Shown here: one piece after another, positions 44,874-54,330 of the stretch
Layout of the letters: each line of letters begins with the position of its first letter
Position numbering within the stretch: the stretch's first letter is position 1
DNA from: Cyanidium caldarium
Taxonomy: Eukaryota; Rhodophyta; Bangiophyceae; Cyanidiales; Cyanidiaceae
NCBI GenBank assembly: GCA_026184775.1
Contig: JANCYW010000008.1
Span: forward strand, 62,001-126,000
DNA: 64,000 nt
Direction: 5' to 3'
Notes under the pieces: generated by a model
What the model was told of the DNA's origin: nothing
The model's database searches: none
What the model saw: the letters and a program-made list of their open reading frames with translations, nothing else
Position numbers and translations under genes: made by a program

Positions 44874-46940
44874 TCACAGCAGATCGGCGATGGCACACGG
44901 GCGCCGCACCGCGTTGGTGTGGCCCTCGCGAAAGACGAACTTGATCGTGACCGCCACGGATTTCCGGCGGCGGGGCGACAACAGAGGCGGCTCTGCCTCG
45001 GCCACGCGCGCTTTTTTGGTGGAGACGGCCGCTGCTGACGACCGCTCCCCGTCGTGCATGGCATCGAGCCACGACGCGGAGAACAGCTGGTGCATCTCGT
45101 CGTGGATGCGTTGCTGCAATGCATCCGGCAGCGATCGCCAGCCCCAGTCACCGTAGCCGCTGGGCATTTCCACCAGCTCATCCAACGGCGGTTGCAGCGC
45201 GAGTCGTTGCATGCTGGCGCCGCGGCCGATGGCGCGCTTTCGGCGCCCGCGGTGCAACTCGGACACCCGCACGCACTCTACCCGCAGGCCGTACGCTTGG
45301 AGTCGTTGCGATAATTGGCGACTGCATCGAGACTCTTGCCGGGGAGTCACTGCCCCAGCCGCGACCGGCGCTTTCAGCGTGCGCGCCAGCAGCGGCCACA
45401 CCTCTAGCACGCCGCGTCGCAGCGCGAACAGGGCGTGCGCCTGTCGCGCCGGGCACGCGACACCGCGCTCCACCAAAGACGCCGCCAACAGCTGCAGCGT
45501 GTGTTGCTGATGCTGCTCCGCGGTCGACCTGCCCGAGGTCATGCCCCACTGCGGCAGCACGAAGCAGTTGGCCGACGGATTGCTGGGCGTCGCGCAGTGT
45601 CGGCGATAGTTCCACACGGCGCACTCGGCGAGCAAGTTGCCGCCGCCGCGAGTGCGCTGCACCGCGTCGCAGTGATAATCGAGCACGCGGCAACACTTGC
45701 GCATGGCCGGATCCATCGACAGGATGCGCAGGTAGTTTTCCAGGCAGCCCGCCAAATGCGCCTCCGCATCGTTGGCCACCGCTCGGTGCAGTGCCGAGTC
45801 GGCATCGTCCGCCAGCGCCGCTCCCGTATGGCCACTCGCCATCGATGCACTCGGAGCGCTGGCATTTCCCGGCGAACGCCGGCTCTCCCTGGCGAACAGC
45901 CGCGCCCAGACATCGCGCAACGCCACCGACCGATCCTTCACGCACACGGCGCCGCTGCAGAGGGCGGCGGCATCGCAACCGCGCAGAAATTGCATGCAGT
46001 TGAGTGCCGCACGAATGTCACCCTCGGACACCTGACTCAACAGCTCCAGATCGGCGTCCGTTGCGTCGAGGCCCTCTGCGGCGGCAATGTCGTGCAGCCG
46101 CTGCGTTAATCGCGCGGCCGCCGGTTTCTGATAGCGGAACACCGGCACCTGGCTGGAGCGCAGCGGCCGCAATACGCGCGCGTACTCGTCATTGGCGATG
46201 CAAAGCACCGGGCCGGCGCGCAGTCGCTCCGCCAACCGCATCCATGTCGCCAGCGTGCCGGCATGATCGCCGCCGCCACCGCCGCCGCTGCCCTGACTCG
46301 CCAGACCGTCGGCCTCATCGAGCAGAATGACGTGGCGCCGGCCCGACCGCAACGAACGCGCCGTCAACGCCTCACGCACCTGCCACTCCAGCGACTGCGC
46401 GGTGCGCTCCTCACTGGCGTTGACGTGCATCGGCTCGAAGCCGGCATGCCGCGCCAACACCTGCGCTACGGTGGTTTTGCCGGCGCCCGGCGCCCCGACC
46501 AGCAACGCCACCGCCGACAGACGCGGTGCGCATTCCGCAGCGCCCGCCACCAGCGTGCGCGGCCGCGTTCCCAAACTGCGCGCCCACCCCATCAACCACT
46601 TGAGCAACTCGCGATGGGTCCGCGCGTCGCCCAACAGCTCCGCAAACGACAACGGCGCGTACCGATCCACCCACAACCGACCGTCTACCGCCCGATCCTG
46701 CGGAACACCCGTTACCGTCTCTTCCACCTCCTCCTCCTCATCCCCTCTTTCCAGTGCACGCAAAGCGGCATCTTCCAGCTGCCGCACCTGCGCCGTGCTC
46801 CAGCCGTGGCCGTCGCCACCCCGTGCCCCCAGCAGCAGCTGTTCGGCCTTGCCAGCCACACACCCCATCGCCGCCCCCGACGCCCACCACCGCACCGCCG
46901 TCTGGGTGCCGTCAGGACGCGTTACCACAAAACTGGACAT
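44874..46940 (-). CDS. CTF18: CTF18, alternative clamp-loader large subunit
   Basis: CTF18-RFC loads PCNA during leading-strand synthesis and supports cohesion and checkpoint signalling. 688 residues: clamp-loader entry LWVDRYAPLSFAELLGDART, Walker A LLVGAPGAGKTTVAQVLARH near residue 150, HVNASEERTAQSLE, Walker B HVILLDEADG, and VSEGDIRAALNCMQFL of the AAA lid. The C-terminus reads VTIKFVFREGHTNAVRRPCA. Its EGxxNAVRR segment is the CTF18 hallmark that recruits CTF8/DCC1 and polymerase epsilon. Human CTF18 is about 970 residues; the long N-terminal extension is absent here. ATG at 46940. Confidence 0.93.
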   Translation of the reverse strand: MSSFVVTRPDGTQTAVRWWASGAAMGCVAGKAEQLLLGARGGDGHGWSTAQVRQLEDAALRALERGDEEEEVEETVTGVPQDRAVDGRLWVDRYAPLSFAELLGDARTHRELLKWLMGWARSLGTRPRTLVAGAAECAPRLSAVALLVGAPGAGKTTVAQVLARHAGFEPMHVNASEERTAQSLEWQVREALTARSLRSGRRHVILLDEADGLASQGSGGGGGGDHAGTLATWMRLAERLRAGPVLCIANDEYARVLRPLRSSQVPVFRYQKPAAARLTQRLHDIAAAEGLDATDADLELLSQVSEGDIRAALNCMQFLRGCDAAALCSGAVCVKDRSVALRDVWARLFARESRRSPGNASAPSASMASGHTGAALADDADSALHRAVANDAEAHLAGCLENYLRILSMDPAMRKCCRVLDYHCDAVQRTRGGGNLLAECAVWNYRRHCATPSNPSANCFVLPQWGMTSGRSTAEQHQQHTLQLLAASLVERGVACPARQAHALFALRRGVLEVWPLLARTLKAPVAAGAVTPRQESRCSRQLSQRLQAYGLRVECVRVSELHRGRRKRAIGRGASMQRLALQPPLDELVEMPSGYGDWGWRSLPDALQQRIHDEMHQLFSASWLDAMHDGERSSAAAVSTKKARVAEAEPPLLSPRRRKSVAVTIKFVFREGHTNAVRRPCAIADLL

Positions 46941-47276
46941 ACTCGCCGCTCCCTAGAGCAGTCTGCTCTTCCTGCCCTTGATCGTTCGAGGCACATCTCC
47001 CTCCCGTCGCGGCGCTCCTCCTCTCTGCTCGGCCACTCGCCGCGCCCGGGCATCGACGCGATGCGCGCGATATGCCGAAATCGGACGCGTCTCGTTCGCG
47101 CCCGATTTCGAATGCCCCGACGCGAACCGCCGCCGCCTTTCGGTTGGGGTGCGGTGCGTTGCCCGCCGGACGTCGACGACCGCGCAGGGGGCCCTGAATG
47201 TCGCGAGGTGGCGTCATCGAAGCGGTTTATGGGTGATTGTGCACGAGCGTGGATCCCTTGATGGTATGCGTGAGGT
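46941..47276. promoter_or_regulatory. Divergent promoter region CTF18 / STN1-like, 336 bp
   Basis: Both flanking genes start here and act in replication or telomere maintenance, so shared S-phase control is possible. I saw no clear E2F/MCB (TTTSGCGC or ACGCGT) cluster; the spacer is GC-rich with several CGCG runs. Confidence 0.4.
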
Positions 47277-48437
47277 ATGGAGCGCAGAAAGGCGGGATTG
47301 GATGAGGCGTTGTTTGATTCTGCGCAGCGCTCCGTCTCTGCCGACGTGTACGTGCGTCTCTTCGCTCGACAGCTCCATGGGGCACTGAGGCCCGTACCGC
47401 AAGAATCATCCAAGGACGGTAATCGTACGATGACGTGGCGCCGTGACTGTGCGTTATGGCTGGTGCCGCTCACCTGGGTGTGCGAGGTGCGGCGTGTCCG
47501 GGAGCAGCGACCAGGTCAGACGTTCAAGCGGCCGCGGCGTCGGGTGTTGTGGCAGCGACGAATCGACAAGGTGGAGTTGTGTGGCGTCGTGCGCGAATTG
47601 CAGACCAAATGGAATTTCCGTGAGTGGATGATCGACGACGGCACCGGTGTCGCCTGTGCGCAAGAGTGGTGGCGCGGACCAGCAGCGACAGGAGTGAACA
47701 GCTCGGCGTCGGCAGAGCTGGAAGCGTCCCGTACGGAATCGCCCGGCGCCGCGCATAGTCTGGCAGAAGTGGGCTCGCTGGTGGTGTGTCGTGGGCGTTT
47801 AGAGTGGTATCGCGGCCGATTTCTGTGTCAGGTGGATTCGATACAGACGCGCGACGGTGCCGCGTGGGCCGGTTACGAATGGCGATGGTGGTGCGAGACC
47901 GTCGCCGAGCAACGCCGACGCATCCGTCTCGCCCGTCGCCCTTCGGGACGAGTGCCGGCCGCATCCGCTGCCCCTCCACCGGCAGAGCCGCCCTCGATTG
48001 CCTTGCGACGGCGTCTGCAGCGCGAGCTGTTGCGTCAGGCGCGCCTGCAGCGCCAATTCTCGCTGGCAGAGAATGTGCCTGGCGCCTGGCGCACCGCATG
48101 CCGTCAGCTGGTGGCCGCGGGATATCTAGAGGCGGTCCGCCCGGACATCTGTCTCCGGTACGTGCCCGACGAACGTGTGGACGAGGCGGTCTTGCAATAC
48201 CTGCAAAAGCCGCCGCTCTCGATCCCCTCGCCAGGCACCGCCGACACCGCAACCCCATGCCTCTCCTTGCAGGATATATACTCCGGTCTGCGCCGGCGAT
48301 ACGCACCGATACGCGTGCGCGAGGCCGTCGCCCGCCTCTGCCTTGCCCATCAAATCGAGCGTTCACCCAGCGGCCGCGCTCGGTATGGGCTCGCGGCCGA
48401 CGCGCCGCCCGACCCACCATCTCCCCCACATAAATGA
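47277..48437 (+). CDS. OB-fold protein, STN1/RPA2-like
   Basis: The central region is an OB fold: IDKVELCGVVRELQTKWNFR, EWMIDDGTGVACAQEWW, then a loop of about 35 residues and LAEVGSLVVCRGRLEWYRGR, FLCQVDSIQ. The phrase (V)DDGTGV and flanking strands are typical of STN1 and RPA32, the small OB subunits of CST and RPA. The C-terminus (LSLQDIYSGLRRRYAPIRVR, EAVARLCLAHQIERS) looks like their winged-helix domain, with a second helical pair (AWRTACRQLVAAGYLEAV) before it. Two winged helices favour STN1 over RPA32. STN1 acts with TEN1 and CTC1 in C-strand fill-in at telomeres. 386 residues; starts at ATG 47277. Confidence 0.65.
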   Translation: MERRKAGLDEALFDSAQRSVSADVYVRLFARQLHGALRPVPQESSKDGNRTMTWRRDCALWLVPLTWVCEVRRVREQRPGQTFKRPRRRVLWQRRIDKVELCGVVRELQTKWNFREWMIDDGTGVACAQEWWRGPAATGVNSSASAELEASRTESPGAAHSLAEVGSLVVCRGRLEWYRGRFLCQVDSIQTRDGAAWAGYEWRWWCETVAEQRRRIRLARRPSGRVPAASAAPPPAEPPSIALRRRLQRELLRQARLQRQFSLAENVPGAWRTACRQLVAAGYLEAVRPDICLRYVPDERVDEAVLQYLQKPPLSIPSPGTADTATPCLSLQDIYSGLRRRYAPIRVREAVARLCLAHQIERSPSGRARYGLAADAPPDPPSPPHK

Positions 48438-48447
48438 TTCCCCGGCC

Positions 48448-49461
48448 TCACGCTCCCTCCCGATGTCGTTGCCACTGAGCACGGTCCAAGCGCAACACCG
48501 CCTGGGCGTTGGTGTGATTTCGTGGCGCGTCGCCGTCAGCGGCCGATGCCCCGCGCAACAGCGCCTCCATCTCCTCTCGAGACACCGCCTGCAACACCGG
48601 CCGGCCGTCTTCCAATGTGAGCTTCACCCGTCCGTCACGAATGAGAAACGAGGCGTGAAAGAGGTTCTCCACCGAGTGGCCGAAATCGTTCGGATCCATC
48701 AGCATCCGGTAAAAGTCCGCGCGCTGCTGCTGGCACAGCGCATCGAACATCTGCTTCACCAGCACATCCGTCTCGGTGCGCTGATGCGCATCGCCAGCGG
48801 TGACCGATGTCGGTCGCTCCACCGGCATCTGTCGCAGCGCCTCGCGCTCCGCCCGTTGCCGCTCCCGTCGAGCGGCCCGCTCCTCGGCGCTCTTAGCGGC
48901 TGTGCGTCGCGGCGCTGGTGCACCCAGTGGCCCCACCATAAAGTCCATGGTCGGCGCGGTGCGCAGATATCGGCCGTACTCGCGGCCGAAGCGTCCCCAG
49001 TCGAACACATCCTTCGCCGCCACCACCTCCTCCTCGTCCGCCGGCATCTCTTCGGCGTTCGGTGGCGCATCGGCGGTCGGCTCCGTGTCACTGTGCCCTC
49101 CACGCTCCCGCCAACTCCGCGCCACCTCCCGCAGCCGTCGCACCAGACTCGCCGCGTCCAACACCCGCAGCCCGGTGTGCACCCGCGCCAACATCTCCCG
49201 CTGCAACAAGGCGATCTTCAGGAACGACTCGGTCACCATGCCGTGCGACGGCACCTCCTCCACACGCTCCGCCAGCGCGTCATTCTCGGCCAGCAGCGCC
49301 CGCAACCGCTCCGCGTCCACCTCCCGCCCAGCCGCCGCCAACTCCCCGGCGTGTCTCCGCAGCTCCAGTCGCAACCGCTTGGAGCGGCTCCGTAACCGCG
49401 ATCGCGCATCCTCAGCGTCGGCTGAATCTGTGGCTGTGTTTTCTGCGGTCGACGAGGGCAT
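48448..49461 (-). CDS. NSE4: NSE4 kleisin of the SMC5/6 complex
   Basis: NSE4 bridges the SMC5 and SMC6 heads and binds NSE1/NSE3. 337 residues: N-terminal helix region (LRALLAENDALAERVEEV, ESFLKIALLQREMLARVHTG) that contacts the SMC6 neck, a segment AAKDVFDWGRFGREYGRYLR typical of NSE4, and the C-terminal winged helix FYRMLMDPNDFGHSVENLFH with ASFLIRDGRVKL. The last closely matches DPNSFxQTVENIFxLSFLIRDG of fungal and plant NSE4. The tail (100 residues before the winged helix) is basic and likely disordered. ATG at 49461. Stop codon is 10 bases from that of the STN1-like gene. Confidence 0.9.
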   Translation of the reverse strand: MPSSTAENTATDSADAEDARSRLRSRSKRLRLELRRHAGELAAAGREVDAERLRALLAENDALAERVEEVPSHGMVTESFLKIALLQREMLARVHTGLRVLDAASLVRRLREVARSWRERGGHSDTEPTADAPPNAEEMPADEEEVVAAKDVFDWGRFGREYGRYLRTAPTMDFMVGPLGAPAPRRTAAKSAEERAARRERQRAEREALRQMPVERPTSVTAGDAHQRTETDVLVKQMFDALCQQQRADFYRMLMDPNDFGHSVENLFHASFLIRDGRVKLTLEDGRPVLQAVSREEMEALLRGASAADGDAPRNHTNAQAVLRLDRAQWQRHREGA

Positions 49462-49654
49462 GATCCCGCCCGAGGATGGACACGCTCCGACGGCGAAACC
49501 GGAGGTGTGAGGAAACCGGGGCGCGCGAAAACCAGAAACGCCGCTGCGGCGGGTGGCGTTTCGGGCAGTGCTCGATAGGCCGAGCGCAAGCGCAACGATC
49601 CCCGCAAGACACACCGTTCACCACCTTTACTGTGCAACCGTATCACGCCCCAGT

Positions 49655-50989
49655 TCAGTTCTGTTTCGGCTTGCCGTCACGCTCCCCCTCCCCCTCCTCC
49701 CGCAATCGCTCCAACCGTTCGACCAGCGTGGGATGGCTTGAGTTCCAGGCGACGTACCACGAGTCGGGATTCATGTTGGAGAGGTTGTCAATGTGCAAGC
49801 CGATGAGCGCCTCCCGGAGCGGCTGTCGGAACCCGATTCGCTGCGCATAGGCATCGGCGGCAAACTCGAAACGTCGCGACACGGCATTCAGAAGGTAATT
49901 CAGCACGTTATCCAGCGGCGCCAACATCTCCATGAAGAACAGCAGGCCGAACAGCGACGGCACCGGAAAGTCTGCGGGCGCGAAACGGAACGCCAGCAAC
50001 AAGTCGCGGTGCTGGTGCGCCGCCATGGCGTACGCCTTGAGGTACAGACCGAGGCGCGCCAGCCCCAACGCCATGCCCTTCAGGGTGTGTCGATACCGCC
50101 AGTGACCGAGCTCGTGCGCCAGCACCGCCACAATGCGTTCTTCGTGCCCGCTGTTCTGTTCCAACAGCGAATCGAACAGTACAATGCGTTTGTAGCGCCA
50201 GAGCCCGTAAAAGTACGCGTTGGAGTGCGAGCTGCGTCGACTGCCGTCCACCACGTACACCTTGCGCAGCGGGAAGCCGACGGAGCGCGCCAACGACAGG
50301 ATCTGCGATGACAGCGCGCCCTCGGGCAACGGCTGGTAGTCGTTGAACAGCGGCGCGATGAGCACCGGCCACAGTACCGAAAACACCATCGCCAGCGCCG
50401 CCAGCAACAGCCACACGTACAGCCACAGTCGCCCCGCCTGATCACCGTACCGCGCCAGCACCCAGTGGATGGCGCACAGCACCGGGCCGCCGACAGCAGC
50501 CGTAACCACCGCCGACAACAGCACATCCTTCACGTACTGCGCCGCGGTGGTGCGGTTGAAGCCGTACTTGACCTCGATCACAAACGTCGAGTACAGCCTC
50601 AGCGGCAGCGTACTCAGCGTGGATATCACGTACTGTAGGCCGAAGCACACCAACAGCCGCGCATACTCGCAGCCGGCCGGCCCCGACGGCCACGGCCAAC
50701 GCCCCGGCAGCCGCCCGGATACCCGCCACAGCAACGGAAACAGTCCATAGTAGAGCGCCGCCCACTCCATCCCCTCCTCTAACGGACCCGCTATCAGCGA
50801 GAACCGTGCCCGCTCCCTCCCGTACGCTTGCGATTGCGCGAACTTTTCCGGCGGCACCTGGCCGCGCAGCTCTCCTGGCACGTCCCGCCCGGCGAACTTG
50901 CGGTACTGCCGCCACACGAGGTAGTGCTGGAAAGCGCTCACCAGCACCGAACTCGCCAAAGTATACTCCAAGTAGGGAAACGACGTCAT
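49655..50989 (-). CDS. STE24: CAAX prenyl protease STE24/ZMPSTE24
   Basis: ER-membrane zinc metalloprotease that trims farnesylated CAAX proteins and clears jammed translocons. 444 residues with about seven membrane helices. Zinc site HELGH near residue 294 lies in VAVLAHELGHWRYRHTLKG, with the third ligand in SRRFEFAADAYAQRIGFRQP. Other family blocks are RFSLIAGPLEEG, STFVIEVKYGFNRTTA, LWPVLIAPLFNDYQPLPEG and YVVDGSRRSSHSNAYFYGL. SSHPTLVERLERLRE near the C-terminus is also diagnostic. Start ATG 50989. Divergent from the unknown anchored protein. Confidence 0.95.
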   Translation of the reverse strand: MTSFPYLEYTLASSVLVSAFQHYLVWRQYRKFAGRDVPGELRGQVPPEKFAQSQAYGRERARFSLIAGPLEEGMEWAALYYGLFPLLWRVSGRLPGRWPWPSGPAGCEYARLLVCFGLQYVISTLSTLPLRLYSTFVIEVKYGFNRTTAAQYVKDVLLSAVVTAAVGGPVLCAIHWVLARYGDQAGRLWLYVWLLLAALAMVFSVLWPVLIAPLFNDYQPLPEGALSSQILSLARSVGFPLRKVYVVDGSRRSSHSNAYFYGLWRYKRIVLFDSLLEQNSGHEERIVAVLAHELGHWRYRHTLKGMALGLARLGLYLKAYAMAAHQHRDLLLAFRFAPADFPVPSLFGLLFFMEMLAPLDNVLNYLLNAVSRRFEFAADAYAQRIGFRQPLREALIGLHIDNLSNMNPDSWYVAWNSSHPTLVERLERLREEGEGERDGKPKQN

Positions 50990-51213
50990 GATCGGGTGCC
51001 GTGCACTCGACGGCTCTCAGATCTCGATGGCACGGCCGTGCAGCACGCTTGTCGAGCGCTCCCAAACGCGTTCCCCGCGTGCGCCCGCTGCCGAGGCGGC
51101 GCCATGGTCGATCGCGCGGCCGTCGCGGGGCGCGCGGTGTTTCTTCTCGTCGCGAACCGGTGGGGCAGTTGCGCTGCATCACTCGGCCAACGTCCCGCTT
51201 TCGTCTCATCAGC

Positions 51214-52863
51214 ATGGGCAAGTACATCAAGTACGCTCTGATGACGGCGGCGGTGGGTGCAGCAGCCGCAGGGGGGTACTTTACCTATGCCTACGTGCGG
51301 CGGCGCTGGGATGAGGAGTTTCCGGCGAGCAGCGGGACGCCGCGGGCGGCGACGGCGGCGGCGGCCACCCCGACCGAGGAGAAGACGACCCGAACCGAAA
51401 CACCGGCAACTGCGAATAATGCGGTGGCGGGAAAGCAGGCGGAGATGGGAGCAGCCGTAGCGCCCGCAGAGGGCATTGCGACGGGCGGCAAGGGGGCGGC
51501 AACGCCGTCGGAGACGTCGGCGGCACCCCTGGAGCCGGCCACGGAGCCGGGGACGGACGCGACCACCGCCGTTGACGCCGGGGTGGATGAGGCGGAGCTG
51601 GCGTCGCAGCTGGATGCTTCTCTGCGCAACATCCAAGACACCGGCAACGCGGATACCCCGCGCGAGCGCAAACTGCTGAAGAGGCTGCAGAGCATCCCGT
51701 CGTACGAGAATCTCAGCGCACCGTGCCGCTTCGTGATCGCTCAGTGGTGTCATACGGTGTTCTGCACCCGCACCGCGGCGCAGTACAATCCGGCGAGCGG
51801 TGCCATCAGTCTGGAGCAGGCGTTGGAAGTGCGCCGGGAACTGAAAAAGACGTATCTAGAGTCGGCATGGTCGCTGTTGGAGATGGGCGGCTTCGAGGAG
51901 ATGGCTGCCGAGTCGGCGCACGTGACCGATGCGGAGACACGCCAGGTGATCCAAGAGTCGGTGTCGCGCTCGGCGGCGCTCAAGCTGGACGTCGCCTGTC
52001 GCATGCACGACGCCGAGCTGATGTCGCGCGCCTACGACGACGCCTTGCGGCAGGCGGACAAGTCGGGCAAGCCGCTGGACGCCAACGACAAGCTGGTGCT
52101 GCTGGCGTCGGCCGCCCTCACCGGCCGTTGCGACGAGGTGGTACGGCTGGGCGGCGGCGTCGGGCGCGCCGAGCTGGACGTGCTGCACACTGCGGCACTG
52201 AAAGATCCCACCATGGTCGATTACGGCGCTCTATACTTGCTGTCGTTGAAGATCGTCGAGGAGCAGCACCGCCTCGAGAAGGAGTATCGGCAGCGGCAAG
52301 AGGCGGCTGCCGAGGAGGTGCATCCGGAGGACGTGCCGCGCGGCTTCACGCCCGGCCTCGCCTGGGAGGCGTACACCGTGCGGAACACGCGGTTCCGGCT
52401 GCGGCCCAAGGCGGAAACATCGAGTGACAAGGCGGCCACCTCCGCCCCGTCGTCGCCGTCGTCATCGTCGCAGCCGGTGCCGTTGCGGCCGGGCGTCACC
52501 ACCGACAAGTGGACCGAACAGAAACCGCACGCGGGCGTCAACCTCATACGCACCGGCGCACTGGTGCACTACATCAATCCGGGCGCGGTGCCCATCCCGA
52601 TCAGCGGTTTCGGCACCGAGAACGAGGTGCGCCTCTTCGGCTACGTCGACGTGCAGGATCAGGAGAACAAGGAGCAGATGCGACACATGGACATGTTCAA
52701 GCTGGTGCGCGATGCCGACCACCCGACGATGTGGCGCGGCACCGAGACCACCACCCTGTTCTGCGTCAGCGGCCGTCGCAAGGGGCACACACTGGCCACT
52801 TCGGTGCTGGAAGTGGAGTTTGAGATGGAGACGGATCGCTCCGCCATATGGCAGGTGCTCTGA
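51214..52863 (+). CDS. Membrane-anchored protein of unknown function, 549 residues
   Basis: Not recognised. It begins MGKYIKYALMTAAVGAAAAG followed by an aromatic patch and RRRWDEE. That is a short weakly hydrophobic segment ahead of a positive cluster, which would suit a signal anchor in the ER, mitochondrial or peroxisomal membrane. Residues 35-130 are a disordered Ala/Thr/Pro/Glu linker. Residues 135-395 look helical (LEQALEVRRELKKTYLESAW, VIQESVSRSAALKLDVACRM). A Ser/Pro spacer then leads to a beta-rich C-terminus (GALVHYINPGAVPIPISGFG, EVRLFGYVDVQDQENKEQ, TSVLEVEFEMETDRS). Fully open frame with codon use like its neighbours. Peroxin PEX3 was considered for the N-terminal anchor, but nothing downstream matches. 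Confidence 0.65.
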   Translation: MGKYIKYALMTAAVGAAAAGGYFTYAYVRRRWDEEFPASSGTPRAATAAAATPTEEKTTRTETPATANNAVAGKQAEMGAAVAPAEGIATGGKGAATPSETSAAPLEPATEPGTDATTAVDAGVDEAELASQLDASLRNIQDTGNADTPRERKLLKRLQSIPSYENLSAPCRFVIAQWCHTVFCTRTAAQYNPASGAISLEQALEVRRELKKTYLESAWSLLEMGGFEEMAAESAHVTDAETRQVIQESVSRSAALKLDVACRMHDAELMSRAYDDALRQADKSGKPLDANDKLVLLASAALTGRCDEVVRLGGGVGRAELDVLHTAALKDPTMVDYGALYLLSLKIVEEQHRLEKEYRQRQEAAAEEVHPEDVPRGFTPGLAWEAYTVRNTRFRLRPKAETSSDKAATSAPSSPSSSSQPVPLRPGVTTDKWTEQKPHAGVNLIRTGALVHYINPGAVPIPISGFGTENEVRLFGYVDVQDQENKEQMRHMDMFKLVRDADHPTMWRGTETTTLFCVSGRRKGHTLATSVLEVEFEMETDRSAIWQVL

Positions 52864-52890
52864 GGCCGCGGTGGCGGCGGTGGTGCGGAG

Positions 52891-52910
52891 GTGTGTGTGT
52901 GCGTGTGTGT
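52891..52910 (+). repeat. (GT)n microsatellite
   Basis: GT repeat with one GC interruption, just after the stop of the preceding gene; likely within its 3' UTR. Confidence 0.85.
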
Positions 52911-53026
52911 AGAGGTGTTGCCGCCTGATCGGCAGAAGGCGTTCATGTGCGCGTGCGTGCGCGTATGTGTGCATCGTCTCCCTAAAACATTGGCGTACGG
53001 ATTCGACCGAGTCGGAGCGGGAGCGT

Positions 53027-54190
53027 TTAAGCGTCGGATTCGGCGGGTGAGCGCTCGTCGCCGCTCGAGTCCAATGCGGGCGAGTCCGCCACGCGCACCT
53101 CCTCCTGCCAGGTGACGCGCCGCGGTACTTTCGGTGCGCGATATCGTTCACCCGTCGCGGCACGTTTGCCGGACGATTCACCTTCGGGGCGATTCCGGTG
53201 CGCTGACGCGTGATACAACACTTCGCCGCGGCACATACCCGCCTCCACTTTCACCAACTGCAGGGTGAGACGCGGTCCCAGCTCCACCAGCCGAATGGCC
53301 TGCCGCTCCTTCGCCGGTGTCGATCGCGACCGCGGCGGTGCCGTCTCCCCGTGGCGGACAATCGACTCGTCCGCCGGCGTTGCATCCCAGCGGTCCACTT
53401 GGCAGTCGGCGGGCGGCTCCGCTTCGCTCTCCGAGGTGATCACGCCGGCCATGGTCTCGGCGTCCAACACCTGACTCACATCCTCCAGCTGGCCCAGTGG
53501 CAGCACGCCGTGTCGCTTGCCGGCACGCTGCACCATGCGTCGCACCGCTCGCGACAGTCCCACCGGTCGCTTGCGGATGGCGTAGTGGCGCACGTGCAGC
53601 ACGTTCTCCCCGTCCTCGGCGGTGTCCCAGTCGACGAACACCGCCCGCCGCACCTGCCGATCTGGGTCAGTGCGTCGCACGTCAATACCGGGAAACAACG
53701 TCTGCAGCAGGGTGGCTATCATCTGCACGTGCTTGCCGCTCGAATCGAACCCGCTGAGGATCATCAGCGGCGGGTACCGCAAGAGGGCCGCGTCCAACGG
53801 TACCGGCCGCCGTTGCACCCGCTGCACGTCCGCCACCAGCGAAAACTCGCGCACCCGAAACGTCGCCGTCGGGCCACGCGGTGCTCGCGCCAGCCGCAAG
53901 TTGGCCAGCCCCAGCTCGCCCTCGCTCAGTATCACAAAGTGTGACGCGCCCAGGTGCGACGACACCGCCACATAGTCGCGCAGCTCCGCTTGCGGCCGCT
54001 CTCGCAACTGCACCGCCGTGTGCGGACGCAGCATAGACCGCAAGTCGTGCACCAACAACCGTACCGCGTGCGATACCCGCCCGCGCCGAAACACCAGCGA
54101 CCGCGGGGTCGCGTCGTTCTCGTCGGCCCCGGTGTCCACCGGCACGTGCGTCCGCCGCTTCCGCCGTCTGCCGCCATTTCTCTTGGGCAT
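53027..54190 (-). CDS. SSF1: SSF1/Peter Pan, Brix-domain ribosome biogenesis factor
   Basis: Needed for 27S pre-rRNA processing in 60S assembly, with RRP14/RRP15. The Brix domain spans residues about 30-290: PRSLVFRRGRVSHAVRLLVH, DYVAVSSHLGASHFVILSEG, PRGPTATFRVREFSLVADVQ, PPLMILSGFDSSGKHVQMIA, TLFPGIDVRRTD and RHYAIRKRPVGLSRAVRRMV. AIRLVELGPRLTLQLVKVEA closes it. All match PPAN, including the SSESE-like acidic insert SESEAEPPAD. The C-terminal basic tail is shorter than in animals; nucleolar. ATG at 54190 (MPKRNGGRRRKRRTH). Divergent from ATM1. Confidence 0.93.
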   Translation of the reverse strand: MPKRNGGRRRKRRTHVPVDTGADENDATPRSLVFRRGRVSHAVRLLVHDLRSMLRPHTAVQLRERPQAELRDYVAVSSHLGASHFVILSEGELGLANLRLARAPRGPTATFRVREFSLVADVQRVQRRPVPLDAALLRYPPLMILSGFDSSGKHVQMIATLLQTLFPGIDVRRTDPDRQVRRAVFVDWDTAEDGENVLHVRHYAIRKRPVGLSRAVRRMVQRAGKRHGVLPLGQLEDVSQVLDAETMAGVITSESEAEPPADCQVDRWDATPADESIVRHGETAPPRSRSTPAKERQAIRLVELGPRLTLQLVKVEAGMCRGEVLYHASAHRNRPEGESSGKRAATGERYRAPKVPRRVTWQEEVRVADSPALDSSGDERSPAESDA

Positions 54191-54330
54191 AACGGGAGGA
54201 GGATGAAATGTTCACACCGCGGTGATGAGGGATTCTCCCCCGGATCTCGCTCTCTCAACTCCCCAGTCTGTACTGGGTCGTGCTCGTCGACGGACACGGC
54301 CCCGGTTCGGACGCGCGCTGTAACGCGCCG

